Below are positions 36,719 to 44,952 of a stretch of 64,000 nt of DNA, one piece after another. The notes beneath the pieces were generated by a model, which made no database searches, was not told the origin of the DNA, and saw only the letters and a program-made list of their open reading frames with translations. Numbering within the stretch: position 1 is the first letter of the stretch; each line of letters begins with the position of its first letter. The translations under genes and the position numbers were made by a program. Origin of the DNA: CAVTPU01 sp963736695 (GTDB taxonomy: Bacteria > Actinomycetota > Actinomycetes > Mycobacteriales > Micromonosporaceae); contig CAVTPU010000001.1 in NCBI GenBank assembly GCA_963736695.1, forward strand, positions 558,001-622,000, given 5' to 3'.

Positions 36719-37208
36719 CGAGCCTCCACCCGGACCCCGTCCACCATCACGGACGTTGCGACCGCGACAGCGCCACGCTAGGCCCGGCGACTCACGCCAG
36801 CCATGTGCCCATCGGCCATAGCCGGTGAGACATCAGTGTGAGGCGGACACATTCGCGACACCGCGAGTGACTGCCGAGCCTCAGCGCTCGACGAGAACCT
36901 CGAGCACTGCAGGAGCCTCGATTGTCGGCAGCATCTTTGTCCACTTCGGACTCGATTCGTCGGATGAGGCTGCACCGCACGAAACGAGGTCGCCGCACCT
37001 GACCGCGCCGCCCCGCAGCCAAAGGGCACAACGACACATAGGGACAGACTGGCGTCCACAGTGGACCGACGAAGGAGTCGGGCGAACCAATGACGACTGA
37101 CTCACAGGTTCGCGGGAGCGAAGGCGCGACCGGCGCACAAGAGTCGCTCCGCAGAAGGCGTGTCTCGCGCATGGAGCCACCCGAGACGCACGAACGAGCC
37201 GAGGCCGC
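36719..37208. other. 490-bp region without a gene
   Basis: No supported gene is seen. It must hold the promoter of the dehydrogenase-regulator unit, and a GCCATGTGC copy lies at 36800-36808, about 82 bp before the ATG. Scattered open frames in the rest have poor codon use. Confidence 0.55.
36800..36808. promoter_or_regulatory. third GCCATGTGC motif, before the dehydrogenase
   Basis: This is the same 9-mer as the two copies before the importer operon, here upstream of the dehydrogenase gene that begins at 36718. All three copies face genes next to the PucR-type regulator. Confidence 0.35.
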
Positions 37209-37586
37209 TCAGGCGGTCTGCCAGACCCCGATGACGTTGTTCTCAGGATCACTGACATAGGCAACAAATCCCATGTCACCGACGGCTTGACGGCCCTTCA
37301 CGACCGTGCCGCCGAGCTGCACAACCCGTTCCAGCGCGACGTCCAGATCATCCACGTCGACAACGACTATCGGAGCGGTCAACGGCGACTGTCGCCGGAA
37401 CATCCCGCCGTTGATCGCTCCCGGCTCGCTGGGCATTCCCTGGGTGTCGACCTTGACCGTGCCGACCATCGTGTAGTCCATCTCGGGCACGTCGGTGAGG
37501 CTCCAACCGAACGCCTCGCGATAGAAGGCCTGCGCACGGGCGACATCGTCGACCGGGATCTCGAAATGCACCACCTTGCCGCTCAT
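37209..37586 (-). CDS. VOC (glyoxalase/bleomycin-resistance) family protein
   Basis: A protein of 125 residues with two beta-alpha-beta-beta-beta repeats of the VOC fold (VVHFEIPVDD and VVVDVDDLD starts, YVSDPENNVIGVW end). VOC proteins bind a metal or act as small-molecule binders. The substrate is unknown. I chose the ATG at 37586 (MSGKVVHFEIP) as the usual start. The longer frame has no support. Confidence 0.85.
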   Translation of the reverse strand: MSGKVVHFEIPVDDVARAQAFYREAFGWSLTDVPEMDYTMVGTVKVDTQGMPSEPGAINGGMFRRQSPLTAPIVVVDVDDLDVALERVVQLGGTVVKGRQAVGDMGFVAYVSDPENNVIGVWQTA

Positions 37587-37711
37587 GCGATCAAGCGTAG
37601 CCACGATCGGCCGTCCACGAAGCGAATCGGGCGACAATTCGCCGCGGCGATCAGGAGCCCGGCGCCAGCACCCCGCTTGACAGATCCAGCCCGCTGCCGA
37701 ATCGTCGGGCC

Positions 37712-38554
37712 ATGATCAGCGAACCGGTCGCCCGTACACGTGTCTCTGGGGTTCGAATCACCCACCTTGGGACCGCGACCGCCCTCATCGAGGTCGACGG
37801 TGTCCGGTTCCTCACCGACCCGGTCTTCGGCGCGCCGCCCGCCACCTATCGTTTCGGCTGGGGCACCGGAAGCCGCCTGATCGCCGGCCCGGCCATTGCC
37901 GACTCCGAACTGCCCCCCGTCGACGCCGTGCTCCTCAGCCACGACCAGCACGCCGACAACCTCGACCCCGCCGGCCGCAGCCAGCTCACCGGTCGCCCCG
38001 TCTTCACCACCATGGCAGCCGCCCGGCGGCTCGGCGGCCACGCGCACGGCCTGCGCCCCTTCGACTTCATCAACTTCCATGGGGTACGGGTGACCGCCAC
38101 CCCCGCTCGCCACGGTCCGCCGGGAGTGGTGCCGTTCTCCGGCCCCGTGGTGGGCTTCGTCATCGAACGGCTCGCTACAGGAAAACCCAGCATCTATATC
38201 TCCGGCGACACGGTGTGGTTTCGCGGCGTCCGACAGGTCGCCCGCGCGTTCACGATCGGATATGCGGTGCTGCACATGGGCGCCGCCGGCTTCCCTGCCT
38301 GGGGGCCGCTGCGGTTCACCATGAGTTCGGCGGGCGCGATCAAGGCGATCCGCGCCCTGCGCCCACAGGTCGTAGTTCCGGTGCATTACACGAGTTGGAG
38401 TCACTTCCGTGAGCCGGTCGAGCGGGCCCGCGCGCTGCTCGCCGCCGCCGAGTTGCCCAGCCGAGTGTGCTGGCTCACCCCCGGTGTCGCCACCGACCTG
38501 GAGACCACAACCGCCGACTCGGAGAGCACCGCCGACCGACGAGGTGCCGCCTGA
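37712..38554 (+). CDS. metallo-beta-lactamase-fold hydrolase (UlaG-like)
   Basis: A protein of 280 residues. It has a THLGTATALIEVDG start, LSHDQHADNLD (the HxxxxD metal motif in altered form), ARHGPP and SGDTVW segments, and a final HYTSW. These match UlaG/NAPE-PLD-like members of the metallo-beta-lactamase superfamily. The first His of the canonical HxHxDH is replaced by the HDQHADN pattern, as in that subgroup. The substrate is unknown. No clear ribosome site is seen, so the start is uncertain by a few codons. Confidence 0.82.
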   Translation: MISEPVARTRVSGVRITHLGTATALIEVDGVRFLTDPVFGAPPATYRFGWGTGSRLIAGPAIADSELPPVDAVLLSHDQHADNLDPAGRSQLTGRPVFTTMAAARRLGGHAHGLRPFDFINFHGVRVTATPARHGPPGVVPFSGPVVGFVIERLATGKPSIYISGDTVWFRGVRQVARAFTIGYAVLHMGAAGFPAWGPLRFTMSSAGAIKAIRALRPQVVVPVHYTSWSHFREPVERARALLAAAELPSRVCWLTPGVATDLETTTADSESTADRRGAA

Positions 38555-38697
38555 CGGGAGCCTGCAACTGGCCACATTGGATACATGGTGCCGCTCGCCG
38601 GAGAACGCGGCAGGCAATTCGCTCGCCCGTCGCACGCGCCGCGAAGGCGCGGGCCGGGAGATGCGCGCCGCCGCGTTCGGGGCTAAGGTGGGCGGCC

Positions 38698-39291
38698 ATG
38701 GGCAGTTCCTGGAGAAGCGTCGTCACGGCGTTCATCGCACTGATCCGTCGACTCTTCGGCGCGCCGGAGGGCGCCCCTAGCGGCACGCCCCCGACGACCG
38801 GCACCGGCCCGAGGCCGGCCCCACCGGCCGGCACTGCCCGACCGGCCGGCACTGCGCCGCGCACCACCGCTGGTGCACCACGCACCACACGCCAGGCGAA
38901 GCCGACACCCCCACGCCGCCCCCAAGGCAGACACCTCGTCTACGCCCCACAACTCGACGGGCAGGCCGATCCGGGCGAAATCGTGTGGACCTGGGTCGAA
39001 TACGAAGATGACCCGACGCAGGGCAAAGACCGCCCAGTGCTCGTCGTCGGCCGAACCGGCACGACCCTGCTCGGCCTCATGCTCTCCAGTCAGAGCGAGC
39101 GCGACGGGCAACGCCACTGGCTCGGGCTCGGAGCCGGGGACTGGGACGCCCAGGACCGGCCGAGCTGGATCCGCCTCGACCGCGTCATCGAGGTCGAGGA
39201 GGATGGCATCCGGCGGGAAGGAGCCGTGCTCGACCAGGCCCGATTCGAACAGGTCGCCCGCGCTCTGCGCGACGGCTATGGGTGGGCCTGA
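38698..39291 (+). CDS. PemK/MazF-like protein with N-terminal linker
   Basis: A protein of 197 residues. A short hydrophobic N-terminus (residues 6-20) and a Pro/Thr/Ala-rich linker (25-75) lead to a PemK-like domain. That domain begins with GEIVWTWVEYEDDP and contains KDRPVLVVGR, as in MazF/PemK folds. No antitoxin gene lies next to it, and such actinobacterial proteins are often solitary. RNase activity is therefore not certain. AAGGTG precedes the ATG at 38698 at a good distance. Confidence 0.75.
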   Translation: MGSSWRSVVTAFIALIRRLFGAPEGAPSGTPPTTGTGPRPAPPAGTARPAGTAPRTTAGAPRTTRQAKPTPPRRPQGRHLVYAPQLDGQADPGEIVWTWVEYEDDPTQGKDRPVLVVGRTGTTLLGLMLSSQSERDGQRHWLGLGAGDWDAQDRPSWIRLDRVIEVEEDGIRREGAVLDQARFEQVARALRDGYGWA

Positions 39292-39390
39292 CGAGGCGTC
39301 ACCGGCCGTTTCACCCCGCGACGCCCCCCGCCGTAGTTTCATCGACAGTGACGGCCGCGTCAGGGGCCGACACCGGACGGGGGGACGATC

Positions 39391-39969
39391 ATGACCATCG
39401 TTGATCTTTATCGCGCCAGCGTGACCACCTTCGGCGACCGAGTCGCCCAGATCGACGCTAACCAATGGCATCAACCCACTCCATGCGTGGACTGGGACGT
39501 GCGCAACCTGGTCAACCACGTCATCAACGAAGAACGGTGGTCTGTGCCGCTCTTCGGTGGCGCGACCATCGCCGAGGTTGGCGACGCCTTCGACGGAGAC
39601 CTCCTTGGAGATCATCCGGTCAACGCGGCGCGAGCGGCCACCACGGCGGCCGCCGATGTCGTCACCGAACCCGGCGCGCTCGACCGACCCGTACATCTGT
39701 CATTCGGCGACACCCCGGCAGACGAATATCTCCACCAGCTCCTCGCCGAACACCTCGTGCACGGCTGGGACCTCGCCGTCGCCATCGACGCTGACCCGAC
39801 GATCGACCCCGAGGCTGCCAGGCTCTGCCTCCGATGGTTCGACGAGCACCACGATGGCTACATCGACGCCGGCCTCATCGCGCCACCGGTCGACCTGCCC
39901 GGCACCGCCGACGACCACGACCGACTCCTCGCGGCATTCGGCCGCGACCCACAGTGGCCGAGGGAATGA
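39391..39969 (+). CDS. DinB/MDMPI-like TIGR03086 family protein
   Basis: A protein of 192 residues. It has the maleylpyruvate-isomerase-like N-terminal helix bundle (WHQPTPCVDWDVRNLVNHV) with putative metal ligands, plus LAEHLVHGWDLA, the hallmark of the TIGR03086 mycothiol-related subfamily. It probably binds a divalent metal and may use mycothiol. The substrate is not known. Its last codons and stop lie in the first unit of a 35-bp tandem repeat. Confidence 0.82.
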   Translation: MTIVDLYRASVTTFGDRVAQIDANQWHQPTPCVDWDVRNLVNHVINEERWSVPLFGGATIAEVGDAFDGDLLGDHPVNAARAATTAAADVVTEPGALDRPVHLSFGDTPADEYLHQLLAEHLVHGWDLAVAIDADPTIDPEAARLCLRWFDEHHDGYIDAGLIAPPVDLPGTADDHDRLLAAFGRDPQWPRE

Positions 39970-40013
39970 CAGTCGGCCGCGACCCACAGTGGCCGTGGGA
40001 ATGACAGTCGGCC
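39938..40013 (+). repeat. 35-bp tandem repeat, about 2.2 copies
   Basis: The unit TCGGCCGCGACCCACAGTGG plus 15 more bases begins at 39938 and again at 39973, with one mismatch, then starts a third time at 40008. The first unit contains the 3' end of the preceding gene. A smaller repeat of CGGAGAGGGTGACG follows immediately. Confidence 0.85.
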
Positions 40014-40068
40014 GGAGAGGGTGACGAGTGGTCGGAGAGGGTGACGCCTTCGCGAAGATCGCAGGCTC

Positions 40069-40104
40069 GGTGCTACGGTCGCACAGCGAAACACCGTAAG
40101 CACC
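40069..40104. promoter_or_regulatory. inverted repeat before the TetR gene
   Basis: GGTGCTACGGT and ACCGTAAGCACC are complementary except for one bulged base, separated by 13 bp. They end 12 bp before the TetR start. This is the usual place for an autoregulatory TetR operator. Confidence 0.5.
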
Positions 40105-40116
40105 GGGGAGGACAGC

Positions 40117-40824
40117 GTGGCGAAGCACCAACTCGCGGACGACAACTATCTGCGAGTGCTGCGGACATCGTCGAGGCTCTTCGCGGAGCGGGGATTCCTC
40201 GGCACCAGCGTCAATGACCTGCTCGACGCGGCGGGCGTGACCAAAAACGCCTTCTATTCCTATTTTCCCAGCAAAGAAGCGCTCGCCGTGGCGATCGTCG
40301 AGCATGCGGCCGCCCAGTGGCCCGACCTCTTCGAGGCCTTCGAGTCGCTGCGGGCGCCGGCACTCGACACGGTGGTGGCGCTGTCGTTCGAGGTGGCCGA
40401 CCGGCTGACACACGACGTGGTCATGCGCGCCGGCGTTCGGCTCTCGCTGGAGCGGGAGACCATCAAGACCCCCATCCCGCCACCGTTCGACGGGTGGGTC
40501 GAGGAAGTCGAACGCATTCTTTCCCCGGCCGGCGAATGGGAACTCATGGGACTCGCCGCCCCAGCCGGCGTCGCCGCGCGGGTCATCATGACCTGTCTCA
40601 TCGGCACGCACTATCTCGCGCAGGACGGCGAGGGTGACATGAGCCGCCGGCTCGCTGAGGCCTGGACCGTGCTGCTGCCAGGGCTGCGCCCCACCCCCGA
40701 CCCCAACGCCCGCATCGCTGCGGCGCAACTGGTTCGGCAGCGCGCCCGCGCGACCGCCGCGGCGACGGCCGAGACGACCTCACTGCCGGTCGTGCAGCAG
40801 TCGCAGTCGTCCTATCTCTATTGA
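40117..40824 (+). CDS. TetR-family regulator, gamma-butyrolactone-receptor-like
   Basis: A protein of 235 residues. The N-terminal TetR helix-turn-helix (about 10-58) includes TSVNDLLDAAGVTKNAFYSYFPSK. The ligand domain has RAGVRLSLE and a WVEEVERIL-GEWEL pattern, like the ArpA/ScbR family of gamma-butyrolactone receptors. There is no butenolide synthase or antibiotic gene nearby, so this is a similarity rather than a role. The GTG start has GGGGAGG upstream. A 36-bp inverted repeat lies just before it. Confidence 0.8.
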   Translation: MAKHQLADDNYLRVLRTSSRLFAERGFLGTSVNDLLDAAGVTKNAFYSYFPSKEALAVAIVEHAAAQWPDLFEAFESLRAPALDTVVALSFEVADRLTHDVVMRAGVRLSLERETIKTPIPPPFDGWVEEVERILSPAGEWELMGLAAPAGVAARVIMTCLIGTHYLAQDGEGDMSRRLAEAWTVLLPGLRPTPDPNARIAAAQLVRQRARATAAATAETTSLPVVQQSQSSYLY

Positions 40825-40845
40825 CGAAGACGACGAGCGTGTCGC

Positions 40846-41349
40846 TCAGCGATGCGCGCTCAGCGACGCGCGCTCAGCGACGCCGGCCGGCGCGTAACCG
40901 TGGGAGACCAGCCGCCAGGTCACCCACGGCGGGCGCACGGACGCGGCCAGCGGCCGACCCCGAGTGTCGGTCAGCTCGAGCACAGCCATGATTCGGTCGG
41001 CGCTGAGAATCCGCTCGGCGGGAACCTGCTCGGCAAGCGGAGCCAGGTGCAGTCTGAGCCTGCGGAACATCGTGAACCGACCGTCGTCGCTCACCTCACC
41101 CCAGGTGAGATAGACGAATCGCTCCCGCCGGACACCCTGCACGAACGGGCCACCGAAGTCCGGGTCGCCGTCGGGTCCGACGACGACGTCGAGGTCGATG
41201 TCGAAGACCGCGTCGGCGCAGTCCCCGTTGACCAACCCCACCACCTGATCGCCGCGCTCCACCCCGACGTGGATTCCTTTGCGCCCCGACCAACTCGACC
41301 CAGGCAGGCGCCGGCCGATGATGCGCAGATGCGCCGCCGCCATCGCCAC
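40846..41349 (-). CDS. DUF5990 family protein
   Basis: A protein of about 167 residues with the DUF5990 pattern: LRIIGRRLPG, HVGVERGDQVV, FGGPFVQG, RFVYLTWGE and MFRRLRLHL. The family is cytoplasmic and of unknown function. The start could be at one of two nearby ATGs (41349 or 41343). It is convergent with the TetR gene. Confidence 0.75.
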   Translation of the reverse strand: MAMAAAHLRIIGRRLPGSSWSGRKGIHVGVERGDQVVGLVNGDCADAVFDIDLDVVVGPDGDPDFGGPFVQGVRRERFVYLTWGEVSDDGRFTMFRRLRLHLAPLAEQVPAERILSADRIMAVLELTDTRGRPLAASVRPPWVTWRLVSHGYAPAGVAERASLSAHR

Positions 41350-41922
41350 CCCCTATTTCCTGCCCTGATCCTTTGTCGTTCGCGCGTTGTTCATGTGCGC
41401 TCCGTCATGCTACCCGGTGCGTCGGCGAGCCGAGCCCGGCGGCGCAACCCGTCGGTGGCGACGGTTTCTGCCAGCGGAACCCGCAACCTCTTCGCTGGTC
41501 AGATTATGACCGCGAACCCCGCCCACGAGTCGGGTGTTGACATGCGGGTGGGCGATCTCGCCGAGTCGTCGCCGCCGGTCACGACGAGCGTCGCAACGCA
41601 GCGTGACTTGACGCAGCCGGCGAGTAGACCGCACGATGGTGGCATGCATCGGCAGACCACTCACCTTGTCGCCTGCTTCTTCATTGATCTGATGCGGACC
41701 GCGAGCGCTGCCTGTCGGGGCTGACCCCGCTCGGCTGAGTACGACGCTGGTTGCCGGCCCGACCTCCACGTCCGGTCGCCTGGCCTGACCGCCGCTCCAC
41801 ACCGCTGATCGCTCTCGCATTCGACCACCCCGTCCGCTGACGCGCCGATCCCTCGGCCACACCGGAGTCGATGGGTCGCGACTGCCCGTCACCGCACAGA
41901 CCACTCGCCAAGGAGCTTGACT
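41350..41922. other. 573-bp region without a gene
   Basis: It lies between two divergent genes, DUF5990 and the winged-helix gene. Open frames here have atypical codon use, and I found no RNA gene, hairpin or clear repeat. Promoters for both neighbours are expected. Confidence 0.5.
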
Positions 41923-42595
41923 GTGACAGTCATCCCGATCACCAACCGTGCCAGCCTCTCCTCAACCCCGTCCGTACGCGAAATTCCGTCCGCTGGGTCC
42001 GATGGTGATGTCGTGACCCTCAATCTGGAGTTGACCCTCGACGGCGCCCATCGCCACCGGGACGCCACCCTCATGCTCGACACGCTGCGGCGGCTCGCCC
42101 GATCGACGGGTGCCAGGGTCGAGTTGCTGCCCCAAGCCGAGGCACACGGTGATGCGACGGACCGCCAGCCCGACCGTCACGCCGACCGCCGCGACGGACC
42201 GCACCCGGCCGGTCCGGTCTCGCCGGCCACCATCCGAGCGGATCTGGATCTTCGTCGACGCCCGCGACGTCGTGATCAACAGCGAACACATCGCTCTGAC
42301 CCGCATCGAGTTTGATCTGCTGCTCTTTCTCACCGAACACCGACACCGCGTCTTTAGCCGCACCCACCTGTTGCGCAGTGTGTGGGGTCATCAGCACACG
42401 ACCGAACGCACCGTCGACGTCCACATCAGACGCCTGCGGGCGAAGGTCGGCGAACGTCCGATCGTCACCACCGTCCGCGGCGTCGGCTATCGCCTGTCCA
42501 GCGGCGCCGAGATCGAGGTGGTGCGATCAATCGATCTGACGCGCAGCCTGGCGGGTGTTCCCAGGGCCCCAGGGTCAGGCTCGCATCTGCGGTGA
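41923..42595 (+). pseudogene. winged-helix regulator split by a one-base frameshift
   Basis: The N-terminal part (from GTG 41923, with AAGGAG 7 nt upstream) reads VVTLNLELTLDG and LDTLRRLARSTGARVELLPQ. The C-terminal part lies in the next frame and is a full OmpR-type winged helix (ALTRIEFDLLLFL, THLLRSVWG, TVDVHIRRLRAKVG, GVGYRL). Together they form one known actinobacterial protein type of about 220 residues. Removing one G at 42246-42247 joins the frames as RADLIFVDARD. It may be a true pseudogene, a sequencing error or, less likely, a programmed shift. Its last 21 bp overlap tesB on the other strand. Confidence 0.7.
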
Positions 42596-43474
42596 GTCGC
42601 CGGCCCGACGCAACAGTCCTTCTTGCACGGCGGTGGCGATGTGGCGTCCGTCCTCAGTAAACATGCGACCCGTGGCCAGTCCCCGCGCGCCGGACGCCGT
42701 CGGGCTCCAGCAGTCATAAAGGAACCACTCATCGGCGCGGAACGGCCGGTGCAGCCACAGGGCGTGGTCGAGACTCGCCCCGTGAATGCCACCGGGCCCC
42801 CACACCTCGCCGTGCACCGAGAGCACCGAGTCGAGCAACGTCATATCGGAGGCGAATGTCAGAGCGCACGCGTGCAGCAGCGGATCGTCGGGCAACACGC
42901 CGTCGACGCGCATCCACACCCGTTGCCGAAGATCCGGCGTCCGGTCGCCGGGCCGCACCCAGCCCGGCTCCCCGACATAACGCACATCAAGCGACTGGGG
43001 AAACATCTCGAGCACAGCCCGTCGCTCCGGATAGGGCTCCAGTCTCTGCATGAGGGTCGGCAATTCGTGAGGTGCGGGCACATCAAGCGGGGCGGGACCG
43101 TGATGGTCGAGTCCCGTCTCCGGCAGGTGAAACGACGCAGCCATGAGAAAGATCGGCTTGCCATGTTGCTGGGCCACCGACCGGCGCACCGACAGCGAAT
43201 GCCCGTCCCGAATGTTCTCCACCTGATAGATCACCGGTTCGGTCGGGTCACCCGCTCGCACGAAATAGCCGTGCAGGGAGTGCACCCGCCGTTCCGGGTC
43301 GACGGTGCGGCCGGCCGCGACCAACGCCTGGGCCGCGACCTGCCCGCCATAGAGCCGCTGTGGCCCCACCGATGGGCTCTTTCCCTCAAAGGACCAGCCA
43401 TCGATGCGGCGCAGATCGAGCAGGTCGACCAACGCGTCGACTGCGGCCTGCCCGACCAGCACCGCACCGGTCAC
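42575..43474 (-). CDS. tesB: acyl-CoA thioesterase II (TesB)
   Basis: A protein of 299 residues. It has the double hot-dog fold of TesB, with LYGGQVAAQALVAAGRTV in the first repeat, GYFVRAGDP, and ASLDHALWLHRPFRADEWFLYD in the second. It hydrolyses acyl-CoA thioesters. The GTG start overlaps the pyk stop by 4 nt, so the two are co-translated. Confidence 0.92.
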   Translation of the reverse strand: MTGAVLVGQAAVDALVDLLDLRRIDGWSFEGKSPSVGPQRLYGGQVAAQALVAAGRTVDPERRVHSLHGYFVRAGDPTEPVIYQVENIRDGHSLSVRRSVAQQHGKPIFLMAASFHLPETGLDHHGPAPLDVPAPHELPTLMQRLEPYPERRAVLEMFPQSLDVRYVGEPGWVRPGDRTPDLRQRVWMRVDGVLPDDPLLHACALTFASDMTLLDSVLSVHGEVWGPGGIHGASLDHALWLHRPFRADEWFLYDCWSPTASGARGLATGRMFTEDGRHIATAVQEGLLRRAGDSPQMRA

Positions 43475-44886
43475 GGCAGGGTTCCCAGCTGATGCACCCG
43501 CAGCGTGTTGGTCGATCCAGCGGTTCCCGGAGGGCTTCCCGCGACCACGACCACGAGATCACCGGGCAACGCCCGACCGAGCGAAAGCAACGCCTGATCG
43601 ACCTGTCGGAACATGTCGTCGGTGTGGTCGACGTAGTCGACGAGGAACGTCTCAACCCCCCATGAGAGGGTGAGCTGATTGCGCACCGCGTTCACGGGGG
43701 TGAAGGCCAGCAGCGGCAACGGGCAATGCAGGCGGCTGAGTCGCCGCACCGTGTCGCCGGTCTGGGTGAACGCGACAAGCGCGCGGGCGTTGACAGCCCG
43801 GGCGATCTGCGATGCCGCTGCCGTGATGGCGCCGCCACGGGTGCGCGGATCGTGCCCCAGTCGTGGCACCGCGATCTCACCGGCTTCAGTCGACCGGATG
43901 ATGCGGGCCATCGTGTGCACGGTCTCCACCGGCCACGCCCCGACGCTGGTCTCACCCGAGAGCATCACCGCGTCGGCACCGTCGAGCACCGCGTTGGCGA
44001 CGTCGGAGGCCTCGGCCCGCGTGGGTCGCGAGTTCTCAATCATCGATTCGAGCATCTGAGTCGCGACGATCACCGGCTTCGCCTGCTCGCGGCAGAGTTG
44101 CACGGCCCGCTTCTGCACCAACGGCACCTGCTCGAGCGGCAACTCCACACCGAGATCACCGCGGGCGACCATCAACGCGTCGAACGCGGCCACGATCGAC
44201 TCAAGCCGGGACACCGCCTCCGGCTTCTCAATCTTCGCGATCACCGGAACCCGACGGCCCTCCTCGTCCATGATCTCGTGGACGAGTTTGATGTCATCGG
44301 CGGAGCGGACAAACGACAACGCCACCATGTCGACACCGAGGCGCAACGCGAACCTCAGGTCAGCCGCGTCCTTTTCGGACAGTGCTGGCACGCTGACCGC
44401 GACGTTGGGCAATGACACGCCCTTATTGTTCGAGACCTGGCCGCCCTCGACGACCCGACAGGAGATGTCTCCACCACGCACCGAGATCACCTCGACCGAC
44501 ACCTTGCCGTCGTCGATGAGCAACCGGTCGCCGGACCGCACCTCGGAGGGCAGCTTGGCATAGGTGCACGACACCCGATCATGAGTGCCCTCAACCTCGT
44601 CGCTGGTGATCACGACGGTCTCGCCCGCAGCCCACGTCGCATGGCCATCCACGAACCGCCCCAGCCGGATCTTCGGGCCTTGCAGGTCGGCGAGCACCCC
44701 CACCGGGCGCACCCCACCGGCCGCCGCCTCCCGCACCCGACGGTAACGCTGCTCGTGCTCTGCGTGACTGCCGTGACTGAAGTTCAGTCGTGCGACGTCC
44801 ATTCCCGCTGCGACCAACTCCCGAAGGCGCTCGAGGGTGTCCACCGCAGGGCCGAGGGTGCAAACAATTTTCGCGCGTCGGTTCAC
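43471..44886 (-). CDS. pyk: pyruvate kinase
   Basis: A protein of 471 residues, normal length. It has KIVCTLGPA at the start, RLNFSHG, ADLQGPKIR, the catalytic KIEKPEA (Lys) and MVARGDLGVE (metal and substrate site). It converts phosphoenolpyruvate and ADP to pyruvate and ATP in glycolysis. I chose the GTG at 44886 (VNRRAKIV), as in other actinobacterial enzymes. It lies between gltD (66 bp before) and tesB (overlap). Confidence 0.96.
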   Translation of the reverse strand: MNRRAKIVCTLGPAVDTLERLRELVAAGMDVARLNFSHGSHAEHEQRYRRVREAAAGGVRPVGVLADLQGPKIRLGRFVDGHATWAAGETVVITSDEVEGTHDRVSCTYAKLPSEVRSGDRLLIDDGKVSVEVISVRGGDISCRVVEGGQVSNNKGVSLPNVAVSVPALSEKDAADLRFALRLGVDMVALSFVRSADDIKLVHEIMDEEGRRVPVIAKIEKPEAVSRLESIVAAFDALMVARGDLGVELPLEQVPLVQKRAVQLCREQAKPVIVATQMLESMIENSRPTRAEASDVANAVLDGADAVMLSGETSVGAWPVETVHTMARIIRSTEAGEIAVPRLGHDPRTRGGAITAAASQIARAVNARALVAFTQTGDTVRRLSRLHCPLPLLAFTPVNAVRNQLTLSWGVETFLVDYVDHTDDMFRQVDQALLSLGRALPGDLVVVVAGSPPGTAGSTNTLRVHQLGTLP

Positions 44887-44952
44887 GTGTATGAGCCTAG
44901 ACGCCCAGCCATCCACGCGGTGCAGCCCACCCCTGTCCGCATCCACCCACGG

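Noticed and set aside
41608..41636. TTGACG as a -35 box in the gene-free region
   Set aside because: There is no -10-like hexamer at 16-18 bp, and the nearby TAGACC is only 11 bp away.
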